The position numbers and the translations under genes are program-made. The notes beneath the pieces were generated by a model. The model searched no databases, was not told the DNA's origin, and saw only the letters and a list, made by a program, of their open reading frames with translations. This document shows positions 17,089 to 25,632 of a DNA stretch of 64,000 nucleotides, piece after piece. The stretch is taken from contig UQLU01000009.1 in the NCBI GenBank assembly GCA_900542065.1, forward strand, positions 35,138-99,137. Direction: 5' to 3'. Numbering within the stretch: position 1 is the first letter of the stretch; each line of letters opens with the position of its first letter. Source of the stretch: an uncultured Eggerthella sp. (GTDB taxonomy: Bacteria > Actinomycetota > Coriobacteriia > Coriobacteriales > Eggerthellaceae).

Positions 17089-19227
17089 GTGCATGCTTTT
17101 GCTGACAAGTTATTTCGCGGAGCGCTAAACCATCGACGGGTGGTTATAGTATTTGCTGTGCTCTTTTTTGTATTCAGTGTTGCTTGTATTCCTGGTGTAA
17201 AAATCAATTACCAGTTTTCTGATTATTTGCCAGAAGATTCTAAGTCGACTGTTTCTTTGCGCGTTATGGAAGAAGCTTTCGATGCGCCTACGCCCAATTC
17301 AAACATCATGGTTGAAGGGCTTTCTCTTACAGAAGCGCAAGAACTGGCAAATAAAATAGAAGAAACAAAAGGCGTTGAAGACGTAATGTGGCTTGGAACT
17401 ACCTGCGATATTTCCATGCCACTCGAGACATATGATCCTGATGCGGTTTCTGCTTTCAAGGTAGATGATTCTTATCTTTATCAGGTTGCCCTCGATACCT
17501 CTCTTGCAACTGACACTATGGATGTAATTCGCGATGAAGCGGCATCGGTAGGTGCGTCTGAAGTGTCCATGTCGGGCGAGGCGATTAATTCCGCTGTTGC
17601 TCAAGGCTCATCGGATTTTGAAATCCAACTCATTTTGGTTATGGCAGTGTTTGTCATCCTTGGTTTGCTGCTTCTTACGAGCGAAGCGTGGTTTGAGCCT
17701 GTGCTTTTCCTTTCGGTTATTGGTATCTCTATTGTGTACAACTTGGGTACCAACATTATCTTTGGAGAAATATCTTTTATCACTCAGATGTGTGCGGCAG
17801 TATTGCAGCTTGCCGTTTCTATGGACTACGGCATCGTAATGCTGCATGCGTTCCGTAGTTACAGGGCAGAAGGGCTGAGTTCCTACGATGCGGCGGTTGC
17901 AGCTATGCATAAGGCTGCTGCGGTTATTGCCTCTTCGGCGGCAACAACCTTTTTTGGTTTTCTTTCGTTGTGCGTGATGGCATTTCTTATTGGCGCCGAT
18001 ATGGGCGTGGTTCTTGCAAAAGGTATCGTCTTCAGTTTCTTGTGCGTGCTCTTTTTGCTGCCTATTTTGGTACTTTCAAGCGAAAAGCTGCTTGCTAAAA
18101 CCGCGCATCGAAAATTCTTGCCCTCTTTTGATGGCTTTGCACGAGTGTGCATGCGTTTGGCAGTGCCCTTTACCATTATTATCGCGCTCGTTACCGTGCC
18201 AGCTTATTTAGGGCAAAAACAGCCGAATTTTGTGTATGGTGCAAGCGGTTTTGTGGAGCCAGGTTCTGAATTGTATGAAGAAACGAACGCTATTGATGAA
18301 ACCTTTGGCTCGAATGAGCAGTGGGTTATGTTGGTGCCCGAAGGTGATTTAGGGCGCGAACTTCAGATGGTAAAACAAATTGAGGGATTGGAAGATGTAG
18401 TGGCGGTTACCTCGTATGTGACGGTCGTTTCTGCCAATATTCCAAGTGCTTTTGTTCCTGAAAGCGATTTATCTCAGCTGATTTCAGGTGGCTATTCGCG
18501 CATTGTTGTTTTCACGTCGGTTGGTGGAGAAAGTGAAGAAGCATTCGCTTTGGTACAAACGTTACGTGATATAGGTGATGAATTCTACCCTGATGAAAAC
18601 TATTTGGTAGGATCGTCAGTTACCTCCTATGACATGTCGCTTATCGTCAATGACGACTCCATGCGCATCTTTATTGCTTCGGTGGTGGCAATTGGTTTAG
18701 TTCTACTTTTGATGTTCCGCAGCTTAAGCATTCCTTTGATGCTTCTTTTGACTATCGAGATATCAATTTGGATTAATTTGGCCATTCCATACTTTACGGG
18801 TGAGACTATTCAGTACATTGGCTACTTGATAATTAGCGCCATTATGCTGGGTGCTACGGTGGACTACACTATCATTTTGTCGCGTGCGTATTTGGATAGG
18901 CGTGCCGAAATGGAAAAACGCCCTGCCATGCTTTCGGCAATTTCCTATTCCGCTATCACTATTCTTACTTCAGCAACCATTCTTACTGTGTGCGGTGCCT
19001 TTATTGGTATTATTTCGAGCAACGGTGTTATGGCGGGATTGGGTACACTAATCGGACGTGGCGCTTTCATTGCTGCGCTCAATACGTTTTTGCTTCTTCC
19101 TATTTTGTTTATGCTGCTTGATAGGGTGGTGGAAAAAACTACCTGGAAGGCACGTTTTTATCATGGCGGATCTGACCGCAGTGCTATTGCGGTAACTTCA
19201 GATAATTCAATTTCGAATAAGGAGTAG
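17089..19227 (+). CDS. MMPL/RND superfamily transporter
   Basis: The protein has 712 residues with two repeats of RND architecture. One transmembrane helix near residues 15-35 is followed by a large external domain, then five helices beginning near 180. The layout is repeated in the second half. The helices carry the small-residue/acidic motifs MDYGIVML and GATVDYTIILSR typical of MMPL proteins, which export lipids or hydrophobic compounds using the proton gradient. The start is GTG, with only a weak ribosome site, and there is no better in-frame ATG nearby. The LxxG-repeat gene begins 4 bp after the stop, so the two form an operon and probably one system. Confidence 0.85.
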   Translation: MHAFADKLFRGALNHRRVVIVFAVLFFVFSVACIPGVKINYQFSDYLPEDSKSTVSLRVMEEAFDAPTPNSNIMVEGLSLTEAQELANKIEETKGVEDVMWLGTTCDISMPLETYDPDAVSAFKVDDSYLYQVALDTSLATDTMDVIRDEAASVGASEVSMSGEAINSAVAQGSSDFEIQLILVMAVFVILGLLLLTSEAWFEPVLFLSVIGISIVYNLGTNIIFGEISFITQMCAAVLQLAVSMDYGIVMLHAFRSYRAEGLSSYDAAVAAMHKAAAVIASSAATTFFGFLSLCVMAFLIGADMGVVLAKGIVFSFLCVLFLLPILVLSSEKLLAKTAHRKFLPSFDGFARVCMRLAVPFTIIIALVTVPAYLGQKQPNFVYGASGFVEPGSELYEETNAIDETFGSNEQWVMLVPEGDLGRELQMVKQIEGLEDVVAVTSYVTVVSANIPSAFVPESDLSQLISGGYSRIVVFTSVGGESEEAFALVQTLRDIGDEFYPDENYLVGSSVTSYDMSLIVNDDSMRIFIASVVAIGLVLLLMFRSLSIPLMLLLTIEISIWINLAIPYFTGETIQYIGYLIISAIMLGATVDYTIILSRAYLDRRAEMEKRPAMLSAISYSAITILTSATILTVCGAFIGIISSNGVMAGLGTLIGRGAFIAALNTFLLLPILFMLLDRVVEKTTWKARFYHGGSDRSAIAVTSDNSISNKE

Positions 19228-19231
19228 AAGT

Positions 19232-20980
19232 ATGCGCTACTCGAATTTCAGACATAGTCCAAAGCATGCACGTCATGCTCGTCCAAAGAGCAAAAGGGAT
19301 GCGGTGTGGTCTTTGCCATTCAATAAACGTTTTGCTCAAATGTTTGTTGCTGCCTTGGTGCTTGTGGTATTGGCGGTTCCCGTTACGGCGGTACCAGTAA
19401 TGCTTAATGCTGAAGAAGCAAGTCAAAATACTGATGCTTTGCAAGAACAAGCTAGTGGGAATGCAGGAAGCGCAGCGGTAGCGGATATTTCGGGATCTGC
19501 CGAAAAGAAAGAAGTGGTATATGCGACCCTTGAAAACACTGGTGCTACTGAGAGTATTTATGTAGTAAACGTATTTGATGGCAGTGCTGATGTAGCGGGT
19601 AAAACAATTCAGGATTTTGGCGAATATGAGCAAGTTGTTAATTTGACGGACACGTCTAAACTTACTCAGTTTTCCGACTCGGTAGTGCTCACCATGCCAG
19701 AAGGGGAGTTTTCTTATCAGGGCACAACGTCGAATGCTCAGATTCCTTGGAACATTTCGATGAAGTATTCCTTGGACGGACAAGAAGTTTCTCCTGATGA
19801 GTTGGCAGGTAAAAGTGGCTCTTTTGAGTTGAATATAACAACTTCTCAAAACAGCTCTGTTGATTCGCGCTATTTCGAAAATTATCTTTTGCAAATTACC
19901 TGCACGCTTCCCATGGACGTGGCGAAAAATGTAAAAACCGAACAGGGATCTATTGCACTTTCTGGATCGGATGTAACGGTAAGTTTTATGGTTATGCCTG
20001 ATAAGGATGGCGATGTTTCGTTGAGCGCTGATGTGTCCAATTTTGAAATGGCGGGAATCAGTTTTGCTGCGATTCCTTTTTCTATGGCGCTTGATTTTCC
20101 TGATACGGAAAGCCTCGTTTCGCAATTCGACGCGCTTATTGATGGAACCGATGAGCTTCATTCAGGAGCGCAAGAGTTAGCGAGTGGTGTAGATAGCATT
20201 GATGCTGCAACTAAAGAGGCGGCTTCGGGAGCAGTAGAGCTGGCAACGGGTGCAACGCAAATGACGCAAGGCCTAAAGCAATATCAGCAGGCTTTGCGCG
20301 ATCAGGCTGATGAATTGGTGGCAGCAGCCTCAAGCATGGATCCTGAAGCTGCAGAGCAATACTATAAGCAATTGCTCCAGAGCTATGCTGAGGCACTTTT
20401 CAATGAATATATTTCACTGAAAGCCGAAGATGTTAACGAGGGAAAAACCGACGAAGAGCTTTGGCAGATAGCGCTAGCGAATGTTTCTGAATCGTCTGAG
20501 GGCCAGCAAGTCGAAGCTGCGCTTGAGGCAGTTGCAACCCAGATTGCATCCCAGAGTGCAGCGCAAGCACTTGATGGCGCGGCAGATGGTCTAGGTTCGG
20601 TTGACAGCGCTTCTTCGCTGTTGGGCGGAAGTGCTGCTTTAGGTTCAGGTGCGCAAGAATTAGCAAGTGGTTTGGATAAATTAGCAGGTGGCACAGGAGA
20701 GTTGGCCATCGGAGCAAGCACCTTGGCCGATGGCACGCAGAGTCTAGCTCAAGAAACCCAGGGAATTCCTGACGCGGTGCAGGCCGAAATAGATGAACTT
20801 ATGTCCACTTACGATAAATCCGATTTCGAACCAGCAAGTTTTACCAGTTCGAAAAATACGAATGTTACACTGGTTCAATTCGTAATGACTACCGATCCAA
20901 TTAAGGTTGAAGAGCCAGCTACTGAAGAAGAACCAGTAGAAGAAGAAACGCTCTTAGATCGTTTCTTAGCACTGTTCTAA
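19232..20980 (+). CDS. Exported protein with xxxLxxG heptad repeats, partner of the MMPL transporter
   Basis: The protein has 582 residues with a basic N-terminus and one hydrophobic segment (about 34-57), suggesting membrane anchoring or export. From about residue 300 there are two blocks of heptads of the form x-x-x-L-x-x-G (such as SGAQELASGVD and SGLDKLAGGTGELAIGAS). These blocks are separated by an Ala/Gln-rich helical stretch. Similar repeats occur in YhgE/Pip and other transport-associated envelope proteins. The C-terminus is short and acidic (EEEPVEEET), and I see no second membrane helix. AAGGAGT precedes the ATG. Function is unknown; operon position suggests a periplasmic or cell-surface adaptor for the transporter. 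Confidence 0.7.
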   Translation: MRYSNFRHSPKHARHARPKSKRDAVWSLPFNKRFAQMFVAALVLVVLAVPVTAVPVMLNAEEASQNTDALQEQASGNAGSAAVADISGSAEKKEVVYATLENTGATESIYVVNVFDGSADVAGKTIQDFGEYEQVVNLTDTSKLTQFSDSVVLTMPEGEFSYQGTTSNAQIPWNISMKYSLDGQEVSPDELAGKSGSFELNITTSQNSSVDSRYFENYLLQITCTLPMDVAKNVKTEQGSIALSGSDVTVSFMVMPDKDGDVSLSADVSNFEMAGISFAAIPFSMALDFPDTESLVSQFDALIDGTDELHSGAQELASGVDSIDAATKEAASGAVELATGATQMTQGLKQYQQALRDQADELVAAASSMDPEAAEQYYKQLLQSYAEALFNEYISLKAEDVNEGKTDEELWQIALANVSESSEGQQVEAALEAVATQIASQSAAQALDGAADGLGSVDSASSLLGGSAALGSGAQELASGLDKLAGGTGELAIGASTLADGTQSLAQETQGIPDAVQAEIDELMSTYDKSDFEPASFTSSKNTNVTLVQFVMTTDPIKVEEPATEEEPVEEETLLDRFLALF

Positions 20981-21058
20981 AAGTGATTGCTTACAAGCCT
21001 AAACAGACGGTATCATGAGCGACGAATAACAAAAGATTCGACAAGCAAGGAAACGCAC

Positions 21059-22417
21059 ATGTCTCTTCCCGCATCAAACGTGAATAAGCAGGCGGATAAT
21101 CGTACCACTATGGAACTGGGCGCTTGCCTGCCAATGACTGCTGAAGTTAAGGATGACCATCTTTTTATTGGTGGTGTCGATATGGTCGAGCTTGCTCATG
21201 AATATGGCACAGCGCTGTATGTTTATGACGAGGCCGATCTTATCAATCGTATGGATACTTATCGCGATGCATTCAGGACGCGCTATCCCAATTCTGATAT
21301 CGCCTATGCCAGCAAGGCTTTTCTCAACAAGGCAGTTTGCCGTTTGGCAGATCAGCATGGAATGTGCCTCGATGTTTCTGGCGGTGGCGAACTGGCAGTG
21401 GCTCGCGCTGTTAATTTTCCTATGGATCGCGTTATCGTGCACGGCAACAATAAAACCCCTCAAGAATTGCGCGAAGCAATTGAGGCGGGCGCAGGACGTA
21501 TCGTAGTCGATTCTCGCATCGAGCTTTCTCGCGTATCTGCTATTGCTCAGGAACTGGGCGTTACCCAAGATATTTATATGCGCATTACGCCTGGTGTTGA
21601 AGCTGATACCCACGAATATATCCGCACGGGCTGCGAGGATTCGAAGTTTGGCTTTACTATGCGTGAAGATTTTGCTTTCAACTGTGTACGCGATGCGTTG
21701 GACGCTCCTAATGTTCGTTTGGCGGGCTTTCATATGCATATCGGTTCACAGATTTTTGCTCTACACTCTTTCGGTGAAGCGATTGATGTTATCGTTGAAT
21801 TTGCCTATCGCGTAAAGCAAACCTATGGCTACGAAGTTGATGAAATTGACGTTGGCGGTGGCTTAGGTATTGCCTATACCGCAGAAGATAAGCCTTCTTC
21901 AATTGAAGACTTTGCAGAAATTACCACCTCCGAAATGGTGAAAGCTTGCAAAAAGTACGGTCTGAAAGAGCCTCGCTTGGTTTGCGAGCCTGGTCGTTCT
22001 TTGGTAGCAACACCTGGCGTTACGCTCTATACAGTTGGCATCTTAAAGACGCTTCCTGGTATTCGTAAGTATGTGGCAATTGATGGCGGTATGTCCGACA
22101 ACATTCGCACAGCACTCTATCATGCAGAATATGAGCCCGTTATCGCGAATAAAGCTGGTCAACCTCGCACTGAAATCGTTACGCTATGTGGTAAGCACTG
22201 CGAAAGTGGCGATGCGGTTGCACTGGACGCTTCTATTCAGCATCCTGATTTGGGTGATATCGTTTGCGTATTTGGCACCGGTGCATATTGCCATTCCATG
22301 TCGAGTAACTACAACGGTCAGCCTCGTCCAGGCATCGTCTTTGTAAAAGATGGTGTTGCGCGCCTGGTAACTCGTCGCGAAACGTACGATGACTTAATGG
22401 CGTGTGATATTGACTAG
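21059..22417 (+). CDS. lysA: Diaminopimelate decarboxylase
   Basis: A PLP enzyme of 452 residues converting meso-diaminopimelate to lysine. The Schiff-base lysine is Lys86 in AYASKAF. HMHIGSQIF, the glycine-rich DVGGGLGI, CEPGRSLVA and the C-terminal CGKHCESGD segment are present and match LysA. The ATG at 21059 has CAAGGA about 8 bp upstream; an earlier in-frame ATG at 20987 lies in the spacer with no ribosome site. It lies just upstream of hom, giving lysine and threonine/methionine genes side by side, but a terminator separates them. Confidence 0.95.
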   Translation: MSLPASNVNKQADNRTTMELGACLPMTAEVKDDHLFIGGVDMVELAHEYGTALYVYDEADLINRMDTYRDAFRTRYPNSDIAYASKAFLNKAVCRLADQHGMCLDVSGGGELAVARAVNFPMDRVIVHGNNKTPQELREAIEAGAGRIVVDSRIELSRVSAIAQELGVTQDIYMRITPGVEADTHEYIRTGCEDSKFGFTMREDFAFNCVRDALDAPNVRLAGFHMHIGSQIFALHSFGEAIDVIVEFAYRVKQTYGYEVDEIDVGGGLGIAYTAEDKPSSIEDFAEITTSEMVKACKKYGLKEPRLVCEPGRSLVATPGVTLYTVGILKTLPGIRKYVAIDGGMSDNIRTALYHAEYEPVIANKAGQPRTEIVTLCGKHCESGDAVALDASIQHPDLGDIVCVFGTGAYCHSMSSNYNGQPRPGIVFVKDGVARLVTRRETYDDLMACDID

Positions 22418-22519
22418 CTTCTCGTAGAGTTTAATCAGGTTCGGCGACGTTCGGCTACGTACTTAGCTTGTCTGTTCAGCATTCAGCTTACGTAACTACC
22501 TGATACCGCAAAGTTTGAT

Positions 22520-22557
22520 GCGCTCTCTGATGGTATGCCTATTAGAGAGCGCTTTTT
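22520..22557 (+). terminator. Terminator between lysA and hom
   Basis: A 9-bp stem (GCGCTCTCT / AGAGAGCGC, 15-nt loop) is followed by TTTTT. It could also act as an attenuator for hom, whose start is 70 bp downstream. Confidence 0.75.
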
Positions 22558-22627
22558 GTATACAATGCAACTACTCATCCAAAAGACCAGAAATACTAGT
22601 TCTGCGTCACGTAGAAAGGATTTATAC

Positions 22628-23914
22628 ATGGCTGTCAAGATTGGCTTGGTTGGAACGGGCACGGTTGGCGGCGGTTGCTTGGATATTTTGAGCAATCACA
22701 AGCAAGATTTTCTTCGCCACTTTGGAACCGATCTTGAACTGACACGCGTATGTTCACGCGATCCCCAAGCGGCAGCTTCACGTGGTTTGCAGGACATTTT
22801 TACTACCGACTATCATGATGTTATCAATGATCCTGAAATCGATATCGTTGTAGAACTGATTGGCGGCACGGGCGTTGCCAAGAGCGTTATTGTGGAGGCG
22901 CTTCAGGCAGGTAAGCATGTGGTTACCGCAAACAAGGCAATCATGGCTACTTCGGGCGAAGAAATTATGGATCTTGCCGAAGAAAAAGGTCTCGAAATTG
23001 CGTTTGAGGCGAGTGTTGGCGGCGGCATTCCTATTATTGATCCATTGAAGCATTCTCTTATTGCAAACAGAATCGACTCCATTATGGGCATCGTAAACGG
23101 CACCACCAATTACATGCTTACCCGCATGGATGAAGACAGCTTGGATTACGATGCAGCACTTAAAGAAGCACAAGAGCGCGGTTTTGCTGAGGCAGATCCA
23201 ACGGCAGACGTTGATGGCCTAGATGCTGCCGCTAAAATTGCTATCTTGGCTTCCATTGCATTTAATTCTCGTGTGACGATGGATCAGGTATATACCGAAG
23301 GCATTCGTCGCATTTCTCCTGTTGACTTAGCAAATGCTCATGATTCGGGTTATGTGGTTAAGCTTGTTGCCCATGCTCGTCGTGGTGAATCGGGCGTTGA
23401 TGTGCGTGTTCATCCTACGATGATTCCTGAAGACCATCAGTTAGCAACGGTCAATGGGGTATTCAATGCCATCTTTGTTGAGGGTGATGCAGTAGGTCAG
23501 ACCATGTTCTTCGGTGAAGGAGCGGGTGCGGGACCTGCAGCAAGCGCAGTTATGGGTGACGTTTTGGAAGTTGCGCGTCATGTCCAGATGGGCATTAAGC
23601 CAATCGTTGGTTGCACATGCACTGATGAACTGCCGATTATTGCTATGGATGATCTGGAGACGAAGTACTACATTCGTTTTGTGGTAGCTGATCGTCCTGG
23701 TGTGTTGGCGGCATGTGCAGACATCTTCGCAAAGAATGGCGTGTCGGTGCGCACGGTTACTCAGCGCGGTAATGCTGCCCGAGAAGATGTGGATTTGGTA
23801 TTCGTAACCCACACAGCAAAAGAACGCGATGTTCGTAAGACCATTGATGAAATTCTTGCGCTTGATGGCGTGGTAACGGGTGGCGAGCCTTCCGTAATTC
23901 GCGTTCAGGGTTAA
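22628..23914 (+). CDS. hom: Homoserine dehydrogenase with ACT domain
   Basis: The protein has 428 residues and reduces aspartate semialdehyde to homoserine with NAD(P)H. The Rossmann motif GLVGTGTVGGG is at 5-15. The NGTTNYMLTRM segment, the EADPTADVDGLDAAAK substrate motif and a C-terminal ACT domain (YYIRFVVADRPGVLAA) are intact. The ACT domain is usually the site of threonine feedback inhibition. AGAAAGGA precedes the ATG. It feeds the metA/metY pair downstream. Confidence 0.95.
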   Translation: MAVKIGLVGTGTVGGGCLDILSNHKQDFLRHFGTDLELTRVCSRDPQAAASRGLQDIFTTDYHDVINDPEIDIVVELIGGTGVAKSVIVEALQAGKHVVTANKAIMATSGEEIMDLAEEKGLEIAFEASVGGGIPIIDPLKHSLIANRIDSIMGIVNGTTNYMLTRMDEDSLDYDAALKEAQERGFAEADPTADVDGLDAAAKIAILASIAFNSRVTMDQVYTEGIRRISPVDLANAHDSGYVVKLVAHARRGESGVDVRVHPTMIPEDHQLATVNGVFNAIFVEGDAVGQTMFFGEGAGAGPAASAVMGDVLEVARHVQMGIKPIVGCTCTDELPIIAMDDLETKYYIRFVVADRPGVLAACADIFAKNGVSVRTVTQRGNAAREDVDLVFVTHTAKERDVRKTIDEILALDGVVTGGEPSVIRVQG

Positions 23915-23973
23915 TTCGTTAGATTGCTCAGTGCTCAATAAGCCTAATTGCCCTATTCAGTGGGTATTGCCTT

Positions 23974-24016
23974 CAAAGGTCGTTTATCCAGATAATCCGT
24001 GGACAAACGGCCTTTG
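23974..24016. terminator. Hairpin downstream of hom, possible terminator
   Basis: 16-nt arms (CAAAGGtCGTTTaTCC against GGAcAAACGgCCTTTG) pair with two imperfect positions around an 11-nt loop. There is no long T-run, so it may be a 3'-end stabiliser rather than a terminator. Confidence 0.5.
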
Positions 24017-24065
24017 GTATTTGAAGTGCTACTACGAAACATGTTTTTGCAAGAAATTCACCTAG

Positions 24066-24252
24066 TTTTTGGCAGAAAATGCACGTTTGTTACCAGAAAC
24101 TAAGCGACCAGACCGTTTTGAGTTCGGCCTGGTCGCTTTCGTATCATTAATGTTTTGGTTGGTTACGTTATTTTCTTAAATAACTTGATTATCGGTTTGA
24201 TCAAGTGGGAATTTTGGTAACAAACGATCATTTTCTGCCAAAAATGATCGTT
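24066..24252. repeat. Nested inverted repeats between hom and metA
   Basis: A 30-bp arm at 24066-24095 is the reverse complement of 24215-24244 except for two bases. The right arm also forms its own perfect 12-bp hairpin (24223-24234 with 24241-24252, loop CTGCCA). Between the arms lies a terminator hairpin (24102-24138). The two foldings of the right arm are mutually exclusive. The element sits between convergent stops in a 404-bp gap with no gene. Confidence 0.75.
24102..24138. terminator. Terminator hairpin inside the hom-metA inverted repeat
   Basis: A 10-bp stem (AAGCGACCAG / CTGGTCGCTT) is extended by CCG/CGG after a mismatch. It has short T-rich ends on both strands, fitting convergent genes. 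Confidence 0.7.
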
Positions 24253-24318
24253 ATTTTCGCAAATAAGTAATATGCCTCAGTTTGAGCTGATGTAGACTAG
24301 CGTCTCAGTTTGGGTTGG

Positions 24319-25242
24319 TTATTGTGCGCCGACCTGCTTGATGTCGTATGGCGTTGCTTGGTAGACGTAATAATTCAGCCAGTTGGTATAGAGCAGCTGT
24401 GCTGCCGCACGCCAGTTTGAAATAGGCTGTTGTGTGGGATCGTCGTTAGGGAAGTAGTGCTTCGGTAGCGCGGGATTGATTCCCTTTTTAACATCGCGCT
24501 GATACTCATTTGCCAAAGTATTGGTGTCGTATTCGGGATGACCAAACACAAAGAAATGGCGACTGTTGGTGCTCTTTGCGATAAATACGCCTGCTTCGTC
24601 AGAAACAGCAATAAGTTCTAGATCTTGTTTAGAGGCAATATCCTGTGCGCGTACTTCGGTGTAGCGCGAATGAGGTGCATAAACCACATCATCGAAACCA
24701 CGAACAAGAGGCGAGCTTGGTTTTAGAATGTGGTGTTCAAATACTCCCGTCATTTTTTCTGGAAGCAGATGCTTTTCCACACCGTAGTGGTAGTAGATGC
24801 CTGCTTGAGCACCCCAGCACAAATAAAGCGTAGAGAACACATTAGTTTTTGCCCATTCGAAAATATGGCAAAGCTCTGGCCAGTAGTCGACATCCTCGAA
24901 TTTCATTTTCTCAACAGGAGCACCAGTGATAATCATGCCGTCGTAGTGCTTGTCTTGAATGTCATCTAAGCCAACATAAAATGACTTGAGATGCTCGACG
25001 GGTACATGTGAAGAATGATGGGTAACCGTTTGCAGAAGATCAATCTCTACCTGAAGGGGAGTATTGGATAGCTTTCGTAGGATTTGTGTCTCTGTTTCGA
25101 TCTTGAGCGGCATGAGGTTTAAGATGAGCACTTTCAATGGACGAATATCCTGGTGGATTGCTCGGTGCTCGGTCATTACAAAGATATTTTCGCTTTCAAG
25201 TACTCCTGTAGCGGGAAGAGTATCGGGAATTCTGATTGGCAT
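24319..25242 (-). CDS. metA: Homoserine O-acetyltransferase, MetA family
   Basis: The protein has 307 residues and acylates homoserine at the start of methionine synthesis. The catalytic triad is Cys142 (LYLCWGAQ), His235 and Glu237 (FGHPEYD). Residue 111, which sets acyl-CoA choice in this family, is Glu in TGAPVEKM; Glu there is known to favour acetyl-CoA, whereas Gly favours succinyl-CoA. This is consistent with the divergent O-acetylhomoserine sulfhydrylase gene. The ATG at 25242 has AGGAGCACCTC upstream. No SAM riboswitch is apparent in the shared promoter region. Confidence 0.95.
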   Translation of the reverse strand: MPIRIPDTLPATGVLESENIFVMTEHRAIHQDIRPLKVLILNLMPLKIETETQILRKLSNTPLQVEIDLLQTVTHHSSHVPVEHLKSFYVGLDDIQDKHYDGMIITGAPVEKMKFEDVDYWPELCHIFEWAKTNVFSTLYLCWGAQAGIYYHYGVEKHLLPEKMTGVFEHHILKPSSPLVRGFDDVVYAPHSRYTEVRAQDIASKQDLELIAVSDEAGVFIAKSTNSRHFFVFGHPEYDTNTLANEYQRDVKKGINPALPKHYFPNDDPTQQPISNWRAAAQLLYTNWLNYYVYQATPYDIKQVGAQ

Positions 25243-25307
25243 GAGGTGCTCCTAAATAATTGAAGGTAAAGGCGGCTGTTGTAGGTGTCGCCTTTCATAA
25301 AACCATC

Positions 25308-25429
25308 GGTCGTAACTACCGCCTGTCGTTAAAACTATCTGTCGTAGAAACCTGTCGTAACTGCTAACCGTCGCAAATACTAGTTGTTATGGATGCCGAT
25401 AGCAGTAAATGCTAGCGGTCGTAAATACG
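25308..25429. repeat. Degenerate TGTCGTAA-type tandem motif in the metA-metY promoter region
   Basis: A core close to GTCGTAA (often followed by CTA) recurs at 25309, 25325, 25341, 25354, 25370 and 25418, mostly at 13-16 bp steps. It lies in the 390-bp divergent region 25243-25632, closer to metA. It may be an array of regulator sites or drifted slippage repeats. The rest of the region shows no gene. Confidence 0.55.
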
Positions 25430-25632
25430 AACGGTGCAGTGATTTTTGATTGTACGCGACAAACTCGCTCATTTCCATGCTGACCAGCTACTCTATAACC
25501 AGTTATAGAAAAATACGTTTGCCTGTAATGGATAGGTAACCAAAAACCGCTCTTGTGAGCTCTATAATCACAAAGCACACCATTAACTTATCTAGGTATT
25601 TCGAAAGTTTTAGCGAAAACAAAGGAGATAGC

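Noticed and set aside
19184..20161. 325-codon frame antisense to the LxxG-repeat gene
   Set aside because: Basic, Arg/His-rich shadow of a Ser/Asp/Glu-rich gene; no motifs.
25243..25632. SAM riboswitch upstream of metA/metY
   Set aside because: I could not find the conserved core or a leader terminator. The region is dominated by short iterated motifs instead.
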